57,743 nt of DNA, from NCBI GenBank assembly GCA_947473475.1, contig CANJBZ010000028.1:1-57743 (forward strand), given 5' to 3'. Positions 57,540-57,743 of the stretch are shown piece after piece; position 1 is the stretch's first letter, and every line of letters begins with the position of its first letter. Under the pieces are notes generated by a model. The model saw nothing but the letters and a program-made list of their open reading frames with translations, was not told where the DNA came from and did not search any database. The position numbers and the translations under genes were made by a program. Source of the DNA: Alphaproteobacteria bacterium. GTDB taxonomy: Bacteria; Pseudomonadota; Alphaproteobacteria; Micropepsales; Micropepsaceae.

Positions 57540-57743
57540 TAGAGCTGGCTCGGTTTGTTTGAACAGTTTTCCCGTTTCGATAAGTGGAGCCCCGGCCCAG
57601 TTTATGCCGCCACGGGAAGAGACAGCGTGTTGAAGTAGGCGTGATCCGGCGTCTGCCGTTCAAGGCTGGAATGTCGTCTTCTGTGGTTATAAAAGTTGAG
57701 GTAGCTGCCGATCGAGGCACGAGCATCGCTCACGGTTTCGTAG
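57540..57743 (-). mobile_element. IS3-family insertion sequence, right end (continues past window)
   Basis: The 3' end of an IS3-type transposase gene lies at 57602-57743. About 60 bases beyond it, at about 57540, reading inward, the sequence AGAGCTGGCTCGG followed by TTTGTTTGAACAG and TTTTCCC resembles the terminal inverted repeat of this family. The left end and any target duplication are outside the window, so the exact boundary is not proven. Confidence 0.75.
57602..57743 (-). CDS. IS3-family transposase OrfB, C-terminal end (partial)
   Basis: The last 46 residues are visible: YETVSDARASIGSYLNFYNH, then RRRHSSLERQTPDHAYF and a terminal LPVAA. The IxxYxxFYNxxRxHSSLxxxTPxxAY pattern is the standard tail of IS3 rve-type transposases. 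The DDE residues lie outside the window. Confidence 0.93.
   Translation of the reverse strand, partial: YETVSDARASIGSYLNFYNHRRRHSSLERQTPDHAYFNTLSLPVAA

Noticed and set aside
57376-57633. Plus-strand frame near the window end
   Set aside because: It reads through the IS terminal repeat and antisense to the transposase tail, with no coding character.
1-57743. CRISPR array
   Set aside because: The only tight tandem repeat (26239-26405) has nearly identical units with no unique spacers and no cas genes.

Overview
The window is a GC-rich stretch of bacterial chromosome. The gene content points to an alphaproteobacterium: a two-domain cold-shock protein with a glycine-rich linker, a TIGR02281-type retropepsin, a class II DAHP synthase, citramalate synthase, an Atm1-type exporter, and intergenic REP-like palindromes. 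A relative of Micropepsaceae/Rhizomicrobium is a guess from general gene flavour, not something the sequence proves. No rRNA or CRISPR array was found. There is one tRNA (Gln-CTG).

Layout. 1-6.6 kb: a NUDIX hydrolase cut by the window edge, a decayed ABC exporter, a methyltransferase, a gamma-glutamyltransferase, three very short genes, tRNA-Gln, and a TctA permease carrying a TctB-like C-terminal extension. 6.6-9.4 kb: an AT-richer gap and a beta-helix/RTX protein that looks secreted. 9.4-12.6 kb: sulfate activation (cysD, cysN) with a TSUP sulfur-anion exporter. 12.9-15.2 kb: a TPR/glycosyltransferase coupled to a DUF6165 gene. 15.3-21.5 kb: a coupled thiolase-like/DUF35/ABC-permease operon facing a 44-residue membrane peptide plus solute-binding protein, then an AAHS-type MFS transporter and a perfect FNR/FixK box before a small gene. 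21.6-26.2 kb: a leftward run of GMC dehydrogenase, Tat-exported gluconate-dehydrogenase subunit 3, a 58-residue membrane protein, DUF1345 and a CaiB/BaiF CoA-transferase, capped by a four-copy 44-bp hairpin array. 26.5-33.4 kb: DUF6152, cold-shock protein, retropepsin, amidohydrolase, MazEF, Atm1 and LOG. 33.5-49 kb: core metabolism (cimA, cysS, nadE, an oxidoreductase, DAHP synthase, gor, rpiA, glmS, glmU, gph) separated by at least three families of intergenic palindromes. 49-53.6 kb: a GyrI-like protein, a heme-c/beta-propeller fusion, a bicupin and a second solute-binding protein. 53.6-56.8 kb: a compact prophage-like control region. 57.5 kb to the end: the 3' end of an IS3-family element.

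How genes work together. glmU-glmS form the UDP-GlcNAc route. cysD-cysN make APS, and the neighbouring TSUP protein probably handles sulfite or sulfate. The thiolase-like protein lacks the usual nucleophilic cysteine and is coupled to a DUF35 protein, as in Ltp2/ChsH2 aldolase pairs. The permease and solute-binding protein around them make up most of an ABC importer that lacks a local ATPase. In the prophage-like segment an S24-type repressor sits among three copies of a 14-bp palindrome, TAGG-N6-CCTA. One lies between the -35 and -10 of a near-consensus rightward promoter, one lies at the repressor's own promoter, and one lies before a coupled pair of small unknown genes. This self-contained regulon is the strongest candidate for an undescribed system. 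The hairpin array and the covarying intergenic palindromes are the next best leads.
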